A stretch of DNA of 64,000 nucleotides from assembly GCF_026625605.1 (NCBI RefSeq), contig NZ_CP113054.1, positions 4,650,001-4,714,000 on the forward strand, given 5' to 3'. Origin of the DNA: Luteolibacter sp. SL250. GTDB lineage: Bacteria > Verrucomicrobiota > Verrucomicrobiia > Verrucomicrobiales > Akkermansiaceae. Below the pieces are notes generated by a model. The model worked only from the letters and a program-made list of their open reading frames with translations. It did not search any database and was not told the origin of the DNA. This document shows positions 16,898 through 25,976 of this stretch, one piece after another; the stretch's first letter is position 1, and every line of letters begins with the position of its first letter. The position numbers and the translations under genes were made by a program.

Positions 16898-19540
16898 ATG
16901 ACCGCCAACGATCCACGACCTGATCCAGACGCGCTTCTCGCCGAAGTGCTGCGCGAGGAAGCGGAGATGAAGCAAGGCAAGCTCTTCATCTTTCTGGGCA
17001 TGTGCCCGGGGGTCGGGAAGACCTACGCCATGCTGAAGGCCGCGAGGCAGCGGAAAATAGACGGCGTGGATGTCCTCGTGGGGGTGGTGGAAACCCATGG
17101 CCGCAGCGAGACCGCGGAGTTGCTGGATGGACTGGAGGTTCTCCCCCGGAAATCCTTCGAACACCGGGGGCATGTGCTCCAGGAGTTCGATCTTGATGTC
17201 GTCCTCCTACGGAAACCCGCGTTGGTGCTGGTGGATGAGCTGGCGCACACCAACGTACCCGGTTCCCGCCACGCGAAGCGCCACCAGGACGTGCTGGAGT
17301 TGATCGCCGCCGGCATTGATGTCTTCACAACGGTGAACGTCCAGCACATCGAGAGCCAGGTGGACACCGTGAAGCAGATCACCGGTGTGACCATCACGGA
17401 GACGGTCCCGGACTCGATCCTCGACTACGCCCACGAGATCGAAGTCATCGACCTGAGCGTGGAAAAGCTGCTCGACCGCATGAGCGCGGGGAAGGTCTAC
17501 CTCGGCGAACGGGCGGAACTGGCTGCCACGAATTTTTTCAAGGAAGGGAATCTGACCGCCCTGCGTGAAATGGCGCTGCGTTTCACCGCGGAACATGTGG
17601 ACAGGGATCTGGAGGAAATCCGTCGGTCGAAAAGGATCAGTTCACCATGGCAGGCGAACGCACGCCTTTTGGTGGGGGTTGGTCCCAGCCCCTATGCGGA
17701 AAGCCTGATCCGGTGGACGCGGCGCGCGGCGACGCGTCTGGGATGCCAGTGGCTGGCCGTCTGGGTGGAGGGTTCACAGCGGCCCACCCCTGAGCAGCAG
17801 GAAAGGCTGGCACTTTGCCTGGGTCTGGCGCGCAAGCTGGGGGCGGAGGTGGTATCCGTGACAGGTGAGGAAGTGGCAACCGCTCTGCTAGAAGTCGCGC
17901 GCGAGCGGAATGTCACGCAGATCGTCGTCGGCAAACCGGACAGACGGTCATGGCTCAGGCGGTCGCTTGCAGAGCGGATCGTGGACGCGAGCGGTGAGAT
18001 CGATGTCTGCGTGGTCCGCCCGGTGCTCGCTACCGCGATGAGGAAAAGCCCTCCGAGGCGGACACCGTCCGGATACTCCGGCATCATCCGTGACTACCTC
18101 TGGATCGCCGGGATCACGTTCGGCCTTGTGGCGGCGGGGTGGGTGATCCTGCCAGAGACCGGTTACCCCTTCATCGGCATGATGTTCCTGCTGGCGGTGA
18201 TCTTTTCCGGCCTGAAATTCAGCCGGGGTCCCGTCCTGGCGATGGCGGCGCTCAGCGCGATGTCGTGGAACTACTTCTTCATCCGGCCCCGTTTCACACT
18301 GCACATCAGCAAGCTGGAGGACATGCTGATGTTCGGGATGTTCTTCATCGTCGCCGTGAGCATGGGGCACCTCACCACCCGCCTGCGCCAGCGGGAGCGG
18401 GCCGAACGTGACCGGCAGCGCCAGACCGCGGCCCTCCTCCGGGTGACGCAGAGCGCCGCACTTTCCGCGGAACTGGACAAGGGACTCCAGGACGCTTTGC
18501 GCACCATCGGCGATCTGCTGCACGCGGAAACGGCGCTGTTCGTCCGCAACATCGACCGCTCGCTGCCGGCCTCCCCCCACCCCGCCAGCACGTTCACACC
18601 AACGCCGAAAGAATGGGGGGTCATCAACTGGACCTACCAGAACAAGGCTGCGGCGGGCAGATTCACCGACACGCTCCCGGAATCCGCCGCGACGTGGTTT
18701 CCCCTCCAGACCGCCTCCGCTGTCATGGGGGTGCTGGGCATCCGCCTCGGGAACGATGACCTTCTGGATTTCCGCACCCGCCAATCCGTGGAGGCCTTCG
18801 CCCTGCAACTGGCGCTCGTATTGGAGAAGGAACACTTCGTGCAAGCCATCACCCAGGCGGAGCTGCTGGCTCAGTCCGAGCGCCTCCAGCGCACCCTGCT
18901 GGACAGCGTTTCCCATGAGCTGAAGACCCCGCTCGCGGTGATCCAGGCATCTCTCGAAGGATTGCCCGGAAATGACAATCCATACCTGGCAGAGATCCAC
19001 ACCGCCAGCCAGCGCCTCCAGCGGGTGGTGAACCACCTTCTCCAGATGACCCGCATCGAGTCCTCGTCCGTGCAATCCGCCGGGGAGTGGTGCCTGCCGG
19101 GGGACATCATCCACCAGGCGGTCGGGCTGGCGGGAGACGAGCTCGATGCCCACCCGCTGGCCATCCATGTCCCGGATGATCTTCCCCCCGTCCGCACCGA
19201 CCCCAACCTGCTGTCCCAGGCGATGGCGAACATCCTCCACAATGCCGCCATCTACACCCCGCAGGGGACTGCCATCCAAGTGAGCGGTGCCATGGATGGT
19301 CCGGGTGTGCTGGTGTTCCGTATCCTTGATGATGGCCCGGGACTGCCGGAAGGTGACGAGGAAAAGGTGTTCAGGAAATTCTACCGCCCTCAAGGAAGCC
19401 CCGCCGGGGGAACAGGTCTGGGCCTGTCCATCACCCGGGCCCTGGTGAAGGCCTTGGGCGGAGACGTCAAAGCTGGCAACCCCACCGGCGGAGGGGCAGA
19501 ATTCACCATCCGCCTGCCGGTGGAGACCCTTCCATCATGA
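16898..19540 (+). CDS. kdpD: KdpD, turgor/K+ sensor histidine kinase
   Basis: An 880-aa sensor kinase. The N-terminal KdpD domain has the Walker-like GMCPGVGKT (34-42) and ELAHTNVPGSRHAKR; a Usp-like domain follows (about 250-375), then four transmembrane helices (about 400-505), a GAF-like region, the phospho-acceptor H673 in SVSHELKTPL, and a HATPase with NILHNAA, DDGPGLP and GTGLGLSI. It senses low K+ or salt stress and controls KdpE phosphorylation. The domain order and length match E. coli KdpD (894 aa). Its stop overlaps the kdpE start by 4 nt (ATGA). Confidence 0.97.
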   Translation: MTANDPRPDPDALLAEVLREEAEMKQGKLFIFLGMCPGVGKTYAMLKAARQRKIDGVDVLVGVVETHGRSETAELLDGLEVLPRKSFEHRGHVLQEFDLDVVLLRKPALVLVDELAHTNVPGSRHAKRHQDVLELIAAGIDVFTTVNVQHIESQVDTVKQITGVTITETVPDSILDYAHEIEVIDLSVEKLLDRMSAGKVYLGERAELAATNFFKEGNLTALREMALRFTAEHVDRDLEEIRRSKRISSPWQANARLLVGVGPSPYAESLIRWTRRAATRLGCQWLAVWVEGSQRPTPEQQERLALCLGLARKLGAEVVSVTGEEVATALLEVARERNVTQIVVGKPDRRSWLRRSLAERIVDASGEIDVCVVRPVLATAMRKSPPRRTPSGYSGIIRDYLWIAGITFGLVAAGWVILPETGYPFIGMMFLLAVIFSGLKFSRGPVLAMAALSAMSWNYFFIRPRFTLHISKLEDMLMFGMFFIVAVSMGHLTTRLRQRERAERDRQRQTAALLRVTQSAALSAELDKGLQDALRTIGDLLHAETALFVRNIDRSLPASPHPASTFTPTPKEWGVINWTYQNKAAAGRFTDTLPESAATWFPLQTASAVMGVLGIRLGNDDLLDFRTRQSVEAFALQLALVLEKEHFVQAITQAELLAQSERLQRTLLDSVSHELKTPLAVIQASLEGLPGNDNPYLAEIHTASQRLQRVVNHLLQMTRIESSSVQSAGEWCLPGDIIHQAVGLAGDELDAHPLAIHVPDDLPPVRTDPNLLSQAMANILHNAAIYTPQGTAIQVSGAMDGPGVLVFRILDDGPGLPEGDEEKVFRKFYRPQGSPAGGTGLGLSITRALVKALGGDVKAGNPTGGGAEFTIRLPVETLPS

Positions 19541-20220
19541 ATGCCTCCGCCAAAGCATTGATCATCGATGACGAGCCCCAGCTCCGGCGGCTGCTGCGCA
19601 TCGTGCTCGAGTCAAAGGGGTATGAGGTCTACGAAGCGGAGACCGGCAACCTCGGCCTGGGTGAGGCGGCATTCCGCAGGCCGGATGTGATCCTGCTCGA
19701 TCTCGGCCTGCCGGATATGGACGGCATCGATGTCCTCAGGAAACTCCGCGAGTGGACGGAGACCCCCGTTCTCATCCTGTCCGTCCGTGACCAGGAACGG
19801 ACGAAAGTCGAGGCACTGGAGAGCGGGGCCGACGACTATGTGACGAAGCCCTTCTCCACCCCGGAACTGATCGCCCGGCTGGCGGTCATCCAACGGCGTG
19901 GAAAGACCTCGGATGATCCCTTACTGAAACTGGGACAACTCACCATCGACCTGGCGAAGCGGGAGGTCTCCGCAGGCATGGAGATCCTGAAGCTGACGCC
20001 CATCGAGTATGACCTGCTGCGCATGCTGGCGAAGAATCCCGGTCGGGTGCTGACGCGGCAGCAGATCCTCTCCCAGATCTGGGGGCCGAACGCCCGGGAA
20101 CACGGCGACTATCTGAGGGTCTATGTTTCCTACCTCAGGAAAAAGATCACGAACGGCGGCGTTGAGATCCGCAATGAACCCGGCATCGGCTATCGGCTGC
20201 TGGTTCCGGAGTCCCCGTGA
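19537..20220 (+). CDS. kdpE: KdpE, OmpR-family response regulator
   Basis: A 227-aa regulator: receiver domain with acidic DDE at 11-13, phospho-acceptor D55 (VILLDLGLPD) and the conserved Lys of ADDYVTKPF, then a winged-helix domain containing LTPIEYDLLRMLAKNPGRVLT and the terminal EPGIGYRL. It is the partner of KdpD and the expected activator of kdpFABC. The coding sequence overlaps kdpD by 4 nt and converges with ktrA, leaving 10 nt between stops. Confidence 0.97.
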   Translation: MNASAKALIIDDEPQLRRLLRIVLESKGYEVYEAETGNLGLGEAAFRRPDVILLDLGLPDMDGIDVLRKLREWTETPVLILSVRDQERTKVEALESGADDYVTKPFSTPELIARLAVIQRRGKTSDDPLLKLGQLTIDLAKREVSAGMEILKLTPIEYDLLRMLAKNPGRVLTRQQILSQIWGPNAREHGDYLRVYVSYLRKKITNGGVEIRNEPGIGYRLLVPESP

Positions 20221-20230
20221 ATGTCACGGA

Positions 20231-20923
20231 TCATGGATGATGGTCCCGCATCATTTTCCGCAGGTTTTTCCCCAGCCCGAAAAGGACCATTACGTCATCC
20301 TCCTCGAACGGTCGGTCCGGCTGGGGGATGCCAAGGACTTTGCTGATGGGCTGGCGGACGGAACTCAGGGCGGCTGCTCCACGGGATTTTCCGATGGTCA
20401 CGAGGTTGAGGTCATACTTCGACCGGAGTTCCGCCTCCTGCAGGGTTTTGCCAACCAGCGGTGGCGGCGTGATGATCTGGGCGATCTCATACCCCCCTCC
20501 GAGATCCAGGCTGTCGATCAGATCCGGGGTCTTGAGGGAGCGGGCCAGCCATGCGGCGGCCATCGCCTCCGGGATCATCAGTTCGTCGATCTTCAGCAGC
20601 TTCAGCAACCGGCCATGGAGGGGATTGATGATGCGGCTGATGATCCGCTTCGCCCCGAGCTGCTGGAGATTCGCCGCGATGGAGAGCGAAGCCTCGAAGT
20701 CCTCACCGATGGCCAGGATCACCGCATCACAGGCGTCCACGGGTATTTCGTGGAAGGCGGCCAGATCCGTGCAGTCCGCCCGGACGATGTATTCGATCTC
20801 ATCCTTGAGCGCGTGGATGTGGGCGGGATCATTGTCCACCGCCACGATTTCATGCCCGTCACGCCCGAGCTGGCGTGCGAGTTGGGTGCCGAAGTTTCCA
20901 AGACCGATGATGCAGAATTTCAT
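20231..20923 (-). CDS. ktrA: KtrA/TrkA-type RCK regulator of K+ uptake
   Basis: A 230-aa cytosolic protein with one RCK_N domain (GLGNFG at 7-12, acidic VAVDNDP ending strand 2, CDAVILAIGEDFEASL) and one RCK_C domain (about 140-220). A single RCK pair matches KtrA rather than the duplicated enterobacterial TrkA. It binds nucleotides and gates the neighbouring KtrB/TrkH translocator. It follows ktrB by 8 nt on the same strand, so the two form an operon with the channel gene first. Confidence 0.92.
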   Translation of the reverse strand: MKFCIIGLGNFGTQLARQLGRDGHEIVAVDNDPAHIHALKDEIEYIVRADCTDLAAFHEIPVDACDAVILAIGEDFEASLSIAANLQQLGAKRIISRIINPLHGRLLKLLKIDELMIPEAMAAAWLARSLKTPDLIDSLDLGGGYEIAQIITPPPLVGKTLQEAELRSKYDLNLVTIGKSRGAAALSSVRQPISKVLGIPQPDRPFEEDDVMVLFGLGKNLRKMMRDHHP

Positions 20924-20931
20924 GAGCGGGA

Positions 20932-22689
20932 TCAGATGAGGAGGATGTTTTCTCCGGGTTTGCCGGAAGCAGGCCGCCGGTCAGGCGGAATGAGGGTCGC
21001 CAGCACCGTAAGCAGACCGATCCTGCCAACGAACATGTTGACGATCAGGAGGCATTTGCTGCCGTCCGTGAGCAGCGGGGTGAGATCGATCGAAAGCCCC
21101 ACCGTGGCGAACGCGCTGACCAGCTCGAAAATCAACCGGGTGTCCGAATGCCCCCTCCCCGCCTCCAGGTACTGCAGGATCACGAAGTTCACCGCAAGCC
21201 ACAGAATCGCCAGGAAAACCAACCCCAAGGCACGGGATCCGGTCTCCGCCGGAATGGTCCGGTTGAAGACCACCATCCCGCGGGAACTGCCACGGAGCTG
21301 CAGCCACAGGTGCCCCAGCGCCACGGCGACGGTGGTCGTGCGTAGTCCTCCGGCCGTTCCCCCGGGAGAACCTCCGATCAGCATCAGGACGATCACCACC
21401 TGCATGGTCAGAACGCCGATCGACGACATCGGGACCGCGTTGAAGCCAGCCGTCCGCGCGGTCACCGAGTGAAAGAACGCACTCAAAATGCGACCGCCAT
21501 TCCCGGGGCCATTCCAAAACACGTACTCGGTGACCAGAACGATCAGCGCACCTCCCACGATCAGCACACCGGTGACCGTGATCACCAGTCTGGTCTGCAC
21601 CCGCAACCGGTATCTCCTCCCCTCCTTGTCCCTCCATCTCCGGACCTTCGCCACAGCCCACTGGGTCAGATCTTCGTTCGTCAGGGCACCCAGCCCTCCC
21701 ACGACAATCAGCCCCATGATGCCCAACTGGCACAGGACGTTGTCCTTCACCAATTTGTCCGCCAAGCCATCGGGCAGCGTGGAGAAACCCGCGTTGCAGA
21801 ACGCGGAAACGGAATGGAAGACCGCCTGGAACACTCTTTCTCCGGGAGCCGTGACCGCCCCCAGCGAGGAATAGAGCACCACCGCACCCACCCCTTCGCA
21901 GGCAAACGTCATGATGACGATGAACGCGAGGGTGTGGTTCACCCTCGCCAACCGGTTCTCCTGCAGCATCCGTCCGAGAAGGAGCCGGTCATGCATTGAA
22001 AGCCCCTCGAACAAAACGACCGCCGCAAAAAAGGTCAGGGTCATGATGCCAAGCCCACCCACTTGGATCAGGAACAGGATCACGAGCTGTCCGGTGGTCG
22101 AAAAATAGGTGGCCGTATTCTGCACCGCCAGTCCGGTCACACAGACGGCGCTGGTGCTGGTGAATGCCGCATCCAGCCACGAACAACCCTGCCCGGCGAC
22201 CGTACAACGAGGCATCTTCAACAGCAGTGTGCCAACGATGATGATGAGAAGGAATGAGGCCATCAGAACCAGGCCCGGGTGGAACGCCCGTGCGGTGAAC
22301 CGGCCCTGATGATGGATCAGCGACGCCAGCCCCGATATGAGGACCACCGTCTGGATGAAAAGATGCTTTCCGGTGATCCAGGAACTCCCCTTGAAGGAAA
22401 ACAATAGGATGATGGCAATCAGCACGACTCCCGCCAGACCGGCATGATAGGCGAGACGGCGCCTCTCAACGTGGTGGTCCCGCATTTTGAGGAAGACCCA
22501 GCTCCTCTCCGCGGCGAATGCAATCCCCGTGAAAACCGTCAGCCAGTGCTGCCAAGGGGTGACTTCACCGGTCCAGCCGATGATGCCGAGGAGACAGATG
22601 GAGGAGACAAGGGCGAACAGAGGATGCAGCCACTTCCTGCATGCCCGCACTGATGCCGGCGTTTCTCCCTGTCCATCGAGTTCCTCCAT
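20932..22689 (-). CDS. ktrB: KtrB/TrkH-type K+ translocating subunit
   Basis: About 585 aa with four membrane-pore-membrane units. The filter segments are readable in order: TSTSAVCVTGL, VSAFCNAGFS, VTARTAGFN and VSAFATVGLS, each with the invariant Gly. It is a low- to medium-affinity K+/Na+ uptake pore that works with KtrA. About 110 hydrophobic residues precede the canonical core (WLHPLFALVSSICLLG and following helices), longer than Bacillus KtrB. Start is uncertain: GTG at 22725 adds 12 residues, ATG at 22689 is used here, and neither has a clear binding site. Confidence 0.9.
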   Translation of the reverse strand: MEELDGQGETPASVRACRKWLHPLFALVSSICLLGIIGWTGEVTPWQHWLTVFTGIAFAAERSWVFLKMRDHHVERRRLAYHAGLAGVVLIAIILLFSFKGSSWITGKHLFIQTVVLISGLASLIHHQGRFTARAFHPGLVLMASFLLIIIVGTLLLKMPRCTVAGQGCSWLDAAFTSTSAVCVTGLAVQNTATYFSTTGQLVILFLIQVGGLGIMTLTFFAAVVLFEGLSMHDRLLLGRMLQENRLARVNHTLAFIVIMTFACEGVGAVVLYSSLGAVTAPGERVFQAVFHSVSAFCNAGFSTLPDGLADKLVKDNVLCQLGIMGLIVVGGLGALTNEDLTQWAVAKVRRWRDKEGRRYRLRVQTRLVITVTGVLIVGGALIVLVTEYVFWNGPGNGGRILSAFFHSVTARTAGFNAVPMSSIGVLTMQVVIVLMLIGGSPGGTAGGLRTTTVAVALGHLWLQLRGSSRGMVVFNRTIPAETGSRALGLVFLAILWLAVNFVILQYLEAGRGHSDTRLIFELVSAFATVGLSIDLTPLLTDGSKCLLIVNMFVGRIGLLTVLATLIPPDRRPASGKPGENILLI

Positions 22690-22772
22690 CTGGAAAAACG
22701 GTATCCACGGAACACCCGGTTGCACAAGACGACTTCAAATGCGGCATCTCCCGGCAGCATTCCGGAAATCGC

Positions 22773-22790
22773 GCCGGAGTACACTCCGGC
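22773..22790. terminator. Hairpin between nucleotidyltransferase and ktrB genes
   Basis: GCCGGAG (22773-22779) and CTCCGGC (22784-22790) form a perfect 7-bp stem with a 4-nt loop in the gap after the nucleotidyltransferase stop. There is no T-tract, so termination would have to be Rho-assisted or partial. Confidence 0.4.
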
Positions 22791-22832
22791 ATCCCCAGCG
22801 GCCGGCTCCGGACGCCGGGCCGTGTGCCCGAA

Positions 22833-23573
22833 CTAGCCCGGCGGGACACTTTCCAGGACACGGCGCCGCTCCTCTTCGGGAATCAGACCTTGCCAGGGAT
22901 CCTTCCGCAGAAAGGACGCAAGGCGGGACGCATCCTTGCCCGGGTGGTACGAATCCTTCCCGTCTTTGTACCGGCGGAGGGCTTTTGAAATGAAGCGAGG
23001 GATGACAAAACTGAGAATCCTGGCATGGATCTTGTCATTCTCCGATTCACCGGGCGGCCTCGTGTGCAGGGCATTCAACTTGCAAACAAGGAGCGAACAA
23101 GGATCCAGGAGATAGATGTCCCCGTATCTCAAAGGTGTTCCGTGATGGAGGATCGTCCCAAACGGCCCGGGCTCATCAAGCAAGGGGAGGCCGGAAAGAG
23201 CCTCGATGGTGGTGGGAGTATCCCCTCCGATGGAAGAGGTTGCGGGAAGCGTCAGAGGCACCGCGATCGAGGGGAAGGAGCGTTCGCCATCCTTCGGAAT
23301 TCTCTTGATGACAATTCCGGGTTTGGCACCCGCATCCTTCAGGTTGCGGACAAACATCATCGCATCGGATTTTTCAGCCCGCAGATCGATGTCCTTGCTC
23401 CGGACCGGCAGGGGAAATTCCTTCCTCAATGAAGGTGGCAGCAGGATCTCGGCCCACTGCCCCACTGCCAGTCCGCCGACCACACAATACCGGGTCTCCG
23501 TCTCCTGAAGCCGCGCCAGCGCCAGTGAGAAGTCCGCGAGTGACACCGATATGTCCTTCCCTTTTTCAGACAT
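22833..23573 (-). CDS. Nucleotidyltransferase-fold protein, possible toxin of a two-gene cassette
   Basis: A 246-aa protein with the minimal nucleotidyltransferase signature: a GG turn in RYCVVGGLAVGQWAE followed about 30 residues later by SKDIDLRAE, an acidic DxD-type pair. This arrangement is typical of AbiEii/MenT-like and DUF6036-like enzymes, several of which are toxins that modify tRNA. Function here is inferred only. ATG at 23573 is chosen because GAGGG lies 6 nt upstream; an ATG 6 nt earlier overlaps that site. It overlaps the preceding small gene by 8 nt, so the two are translationally linked, and it lies close to the tRNA-Met gene in the island end that often carries integration or defence genes. 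Confidence 0.65.
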   Translation of the reverse strand: MSEKGKDISVSLADFSLALARLQETETRYCVVGGLAVGQWAEILLPPSLRKEFPLPVRSKDIDLRAEKSDAMMFVRNLKDAGAKPGIVIKRIPKDGERSFPSIAVPLTLPATSSIGGDTPTTIEALSGLPLLDEPGPFGTILHHGTPLRYGDIYLLDPCSLLVCKLNALHTRPPGESENDKIHARILSFVIPRFISKALRRYKDGKDSYHPGKDASRLASFLRKDPWQGLIPEEERRRVLESVPPG

Positions 23574-23877
23574 ACCCATCCCTCATGTCGGCGTCATCCG
23601 CCGGTGGTTCCAACGACCAATCGTAAAGATCCTCCCACTTCAACTCATGCGGATTTGGTACGATGCGGGGTTCGGCAATGCTCCACTCCGGCGCACTTTG
23701 CCACCCATTCCCCGACGGTTTGGCAACGACCCATTTACCGTGATCCAGCCGTGCCTCTTCGCTGACCGAATATGCCTTCCGCTGGACAGCCTCCAACGCC
23801 TTGAACGCCGCCCACCCGCCGGCATCCACCTCGATCATGCCGGGAACCGTTCCGCCACGTTTTGGAATCCTTTCCAC
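23566..23877 (-). CDS. Small hypothetical protein paired with the nucleotidyltransferase
   Basis: A 103-aa protein rich in Trp (GWAAFKAL, GKWVVAK, GWQSAPEW, KWEDLYDWSLEPP) and acidic at the C-terminus. It is not recognised. The open frame extends to a TTG at 23913; GTG at 23877 is preferred because AGGG lies 8 nt upstream. It begins 49 nt downstream of the 3' end of tRNA-Met on the same strand and could be transcribed by read-through of the tRNA. The 8-nt overlap with the nucleotidyltransferase suggests an antitoxin or partner role, without direct evidence. Confidence 0.5.
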   Translation of the reverse strand: MERIPKRGGTVPGMIEVDAGGWAAFKALEAVQRKAYSVSEEARLDHGKWVVAKPSGNGWQSAPEWSIAEPRIVPNPHELKWEDLYDWSLEPPADDADMRDGYV

Positions 23878-23920
23878 TGGCGGCACCCTAAAGCCGATCT
23901 TCGAACCTTTCAAGCTGGGA

Positions 23921-24000
<80 letters not shown>

Positions 24001-24174
24001 ATCGTCCGGTTCCGGAACCCGTTGGGCTCGCGGAGGGGCATTCGGTTACCCGCGCCTGCCGGGTTTGTCCACCCGAAATTCAGAAATTTCAACACCGGAC
24101 GGCTCAAAAGTCCTTTGAAAAACCAATCCTTTCAGAGAAGTAACAGTCCATCCATTTAACAGAAACCTGACACC

Positions 24175-25560
24175 ATGTCCTCAAATCCACTTTTCTCCAC
24201 CCGCCGCTCCTTCCTCAAGGGGCTGACCGTCACCACCGCCGGTGGGATCATCCTGCCGAACATGCTGCTCCGCGCACAGGATACCCCTGCTTCGAAGAAA
24301 CTCGGCATCGCCTGTATCGGTGTGGGCGGCAAGGGCTTCTCTGACATGGTGAACGCGTCGTTCGAGAACGAGATCGTCGCCATCTGCGACGTGGACGCGA
24401 AGAATCTGGCGAAAGCCGCCGCCAAATTCCCTAAGGCGAAGCAATACCGCGACTTCCGCAAGATGCTGGACGAGAACGAGAAGGCCATCGATGCGGTGAC
24501 CGTCTCCACCCCGGACCACACCCACTTCCCGGCGGCAATGCACGCCATCGCCCTCGGCAAGCACGTCATGGTGCAGAAGCCGCTGGTCAACACCCTCTGG
24601 GAGGCCGACCAACTCCACAAGGCGGCGAAGAAAAAGGGCATCATCACCCAGATGGGCAACCAGGGCCATACCTTCGAGGAGAACCGCCTGCTCAAGGAGT
24701 GGTTCCAGGCGAATGTCATCGGCGAGGTGAAGGAAATCCACGTCTGGACCAACCGTCCGATCTGGCCGCAGGGCCCCGCCGTCGCCCCGAAAGATGCCGA
24801 AGTGCCGGAGCACCTCGACTGGGATCTCTGGCTGGGTTCCGTGCCGAGCCGGCCGTATCAGACCGGCATCGCCCCGTTCGCCTGGCGCGGCTTCTTCGAA
24901 TATGGCAGCGGCGCCCTCGGTGACATGGGCTGCCACAACCTCGATCCGCTGGTCTGGGGTCTGGGCCTGGGTGTCCCGGACAAGATCGAAGCGACTTCCG
25001 AAGGCCTCACGGACATCGCCTGGCCGAAGGGCGCGAAGGTCCAGTATCTCTGGAAGAACATCGCCGGCCATGGCGAGGTGAAGCTGTTCTGGTACGAAGG
25101 CAAAAACGCCGACGGCACCCCTTGCCAACCTGCACCTCCGAAGGAACTGGGCGACCAGAAGCTCAGCGGCAGCGGCTTCTACATGGTCGGCTCCGAAGGC
25201 GTCCTCTACAACCAGGGCGACCAGGCGAAGAAGCTCACCATCTTCCCGGAACAACGCTCGAAGGACTTCCTCGCCTCCCTCCCCGCGAAAACCGTGGACC
25301 GCAGCCCGACTCCCGGAGATCCGCAGAAGGAATGGTCCCTCGCCATCAAGAACGGCAAGGAATTCGCCTTTATGTCCCACTTCGACTACGCGGTCCCGCT
25401 CACCGAACTCTGCCTCCTCGGCGATCTGGCGATCCGCACCGGCAAGCCGATCGAGTGGGACCAGAAGAAATTCGAGGCCGTCGGCAACCCGGAGGCAAAC
25501 AAGCTGATCAAGCGCGCCGAATACCGGAAAGGCTGGGACTACTCGGTGGACAAGATCTGA
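24175..25560 (+). CDS. Tat-exported Gfo/Idh/MocA family oxidoreductase
   Basis: A 461-aa NAD(P)-dependent sugar or polyol dehydrogenase-like protein. A twin-arginine leader (RRSFLKGL, 10-17) precedes the Rossmann fold with IACIGVGGKG and IVAICDVD. The family EKP motif appears as VMVQKPLVNT, and GDMGCHNLDPLVWGLGL carries the catalytic Asp/His region. Many such exported paralogs occur in Verrucomicrobiota and Planctomycetota genomes and probably act on sugars in the periplasm. It is monocistronic, with an excellent terminator just after the stop. Confidence 0.9.
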   Translation: MSSNPLFSTRRSFLKGLTVTTAGGIILPNMLLRAQDTPASKKLGIACIGVGGKGFSDMVNASFENEIVAICDVDAKNLAKAAAKFPKAKQYRDFRKMLDENEKAIDAVTVSTPDHTHFPAAMHAIALGKHVMVQKPLVNTLWEADQLHKAAKKKGIITQMGNQGHTFEENRLLKEWFQANVIGEVKEIHVWTNRPIWPQGPAVAPKDAEVPEHLDWDLWLGSVPSRPYQTGIAPFAWRGFFEYGSGALGDMGCHNLDPLVWGLGLGVPDKIEATSEGLTDIAWPKGAKVQYLWKNIAGHGEVKLFWYEGKNADGTPCQPAPPKELGDQKLSGSGFYMVGSEGVLYNQGDQAKKLTIFPEQRSKDFLASLPAKTVDRSPTPGDPQKEWSLAIKNGKEFAFMSHFDYAVPLTELCLLGDLAIRTGKPIEWDQKKFEAVGNPEANKLIKRAEYRKGWDYSVDKI

Positions 25561-25584
25561 TCACCACCGCCAACGGATTCCGAA

Positions 25585-25616
25585 AGCCCCCGTCCAACTC
25601 CGGACGGGGGCTTTTT
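25585..25616 (+). terminator. Intrinsic terminator of the Gfo/Idh/MocA gene
   Basis: AGCCCCCGTCC (25585-25595) pairs perfectly with GGACGGGGGCT (25602-25612) over 11 bp, loop AACTCC, followed by a run of five T. It isolates the following WXG100/FtsK operon, which must have its own promoter in 25617-25695. Confidence 0.92.
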
Positions 25617-25695
25617 CGTCCCGTCCGAAATCATCCGGCGTCCATCAAATCACTCGCACTGAACGGAAAGTTGGACTCTATTGGATGCACTCGTC

Positions 25696-25968
25696 ATGTC
25701 CCAAGCCATCATCGATCCAGAGGAAGTCCGCCGGTTCGCCGCCGAACTGAAGCGGTTCAACCTGGATCTCCGCGACCGTTCGAACGCCCTCCTCTCCCGC
25801 TTCAATGCGCTGGGTGACACCTGGCAGGACCAGGAACAGGAAAAATTTTCCGGTGAGTTCCTGCAGATGATGAAGTCCGTGAAATCCTTCCTGGAGGCCT
25901 CCGAGCGGCACACGCCGTACCTGTTGCGGAAGGCGGACCGCATCCAGCAGTATCTCGACCAACGCTGA
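25696..25968 (+). CDS. WXG100-like small helical protein (type VII-like substrate or partner)
   Basis: A 90-aa, all-helical protein without signal peptide. Two predicted helices are joined by a Trp turn at the middle: FNALGDTWQDQEQEKFSGEF with W43 and D45 where WXG100 proteins have WxG, then F51 and F55 on the second helix. Size, fold and central Trp match the ESAT-6/WXG100 superfamily, here in the WxD variant. It is the first gene of a tight operon ending in an FtsK/EssC-like ATPase, the family's usual partner. ATG at 25696 is used; an upstream TTG (25681) adds five residues. Confidence 0.72.
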   Translation: MSQAIIDPEEVRRFAAELKRFNLDLRDRSNALLSRFNALGDTWQDQEQEKFSGEFLQMMKSVKSFLEASERHTPYLLRKADRIQQYLDQR

Positions 25969-25976
25969 GTCTCGCC

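Noticed and set aside
20123..21472. 449-aa plus-strand frame running from kdpE into ktrA/ktrB
   Set aside because: It overlaps the end of kdpE and lies antisense to the two Ktr genes; the product shows no family features.
11950..23920. Integrase or recombinase gene inside the repeat-bounded block
   Set aside because: Every sizeable ORF there is accounted for by kdp, ktr or the two-gene cassette; none has tyrosine- or serine-recombinase motifs.
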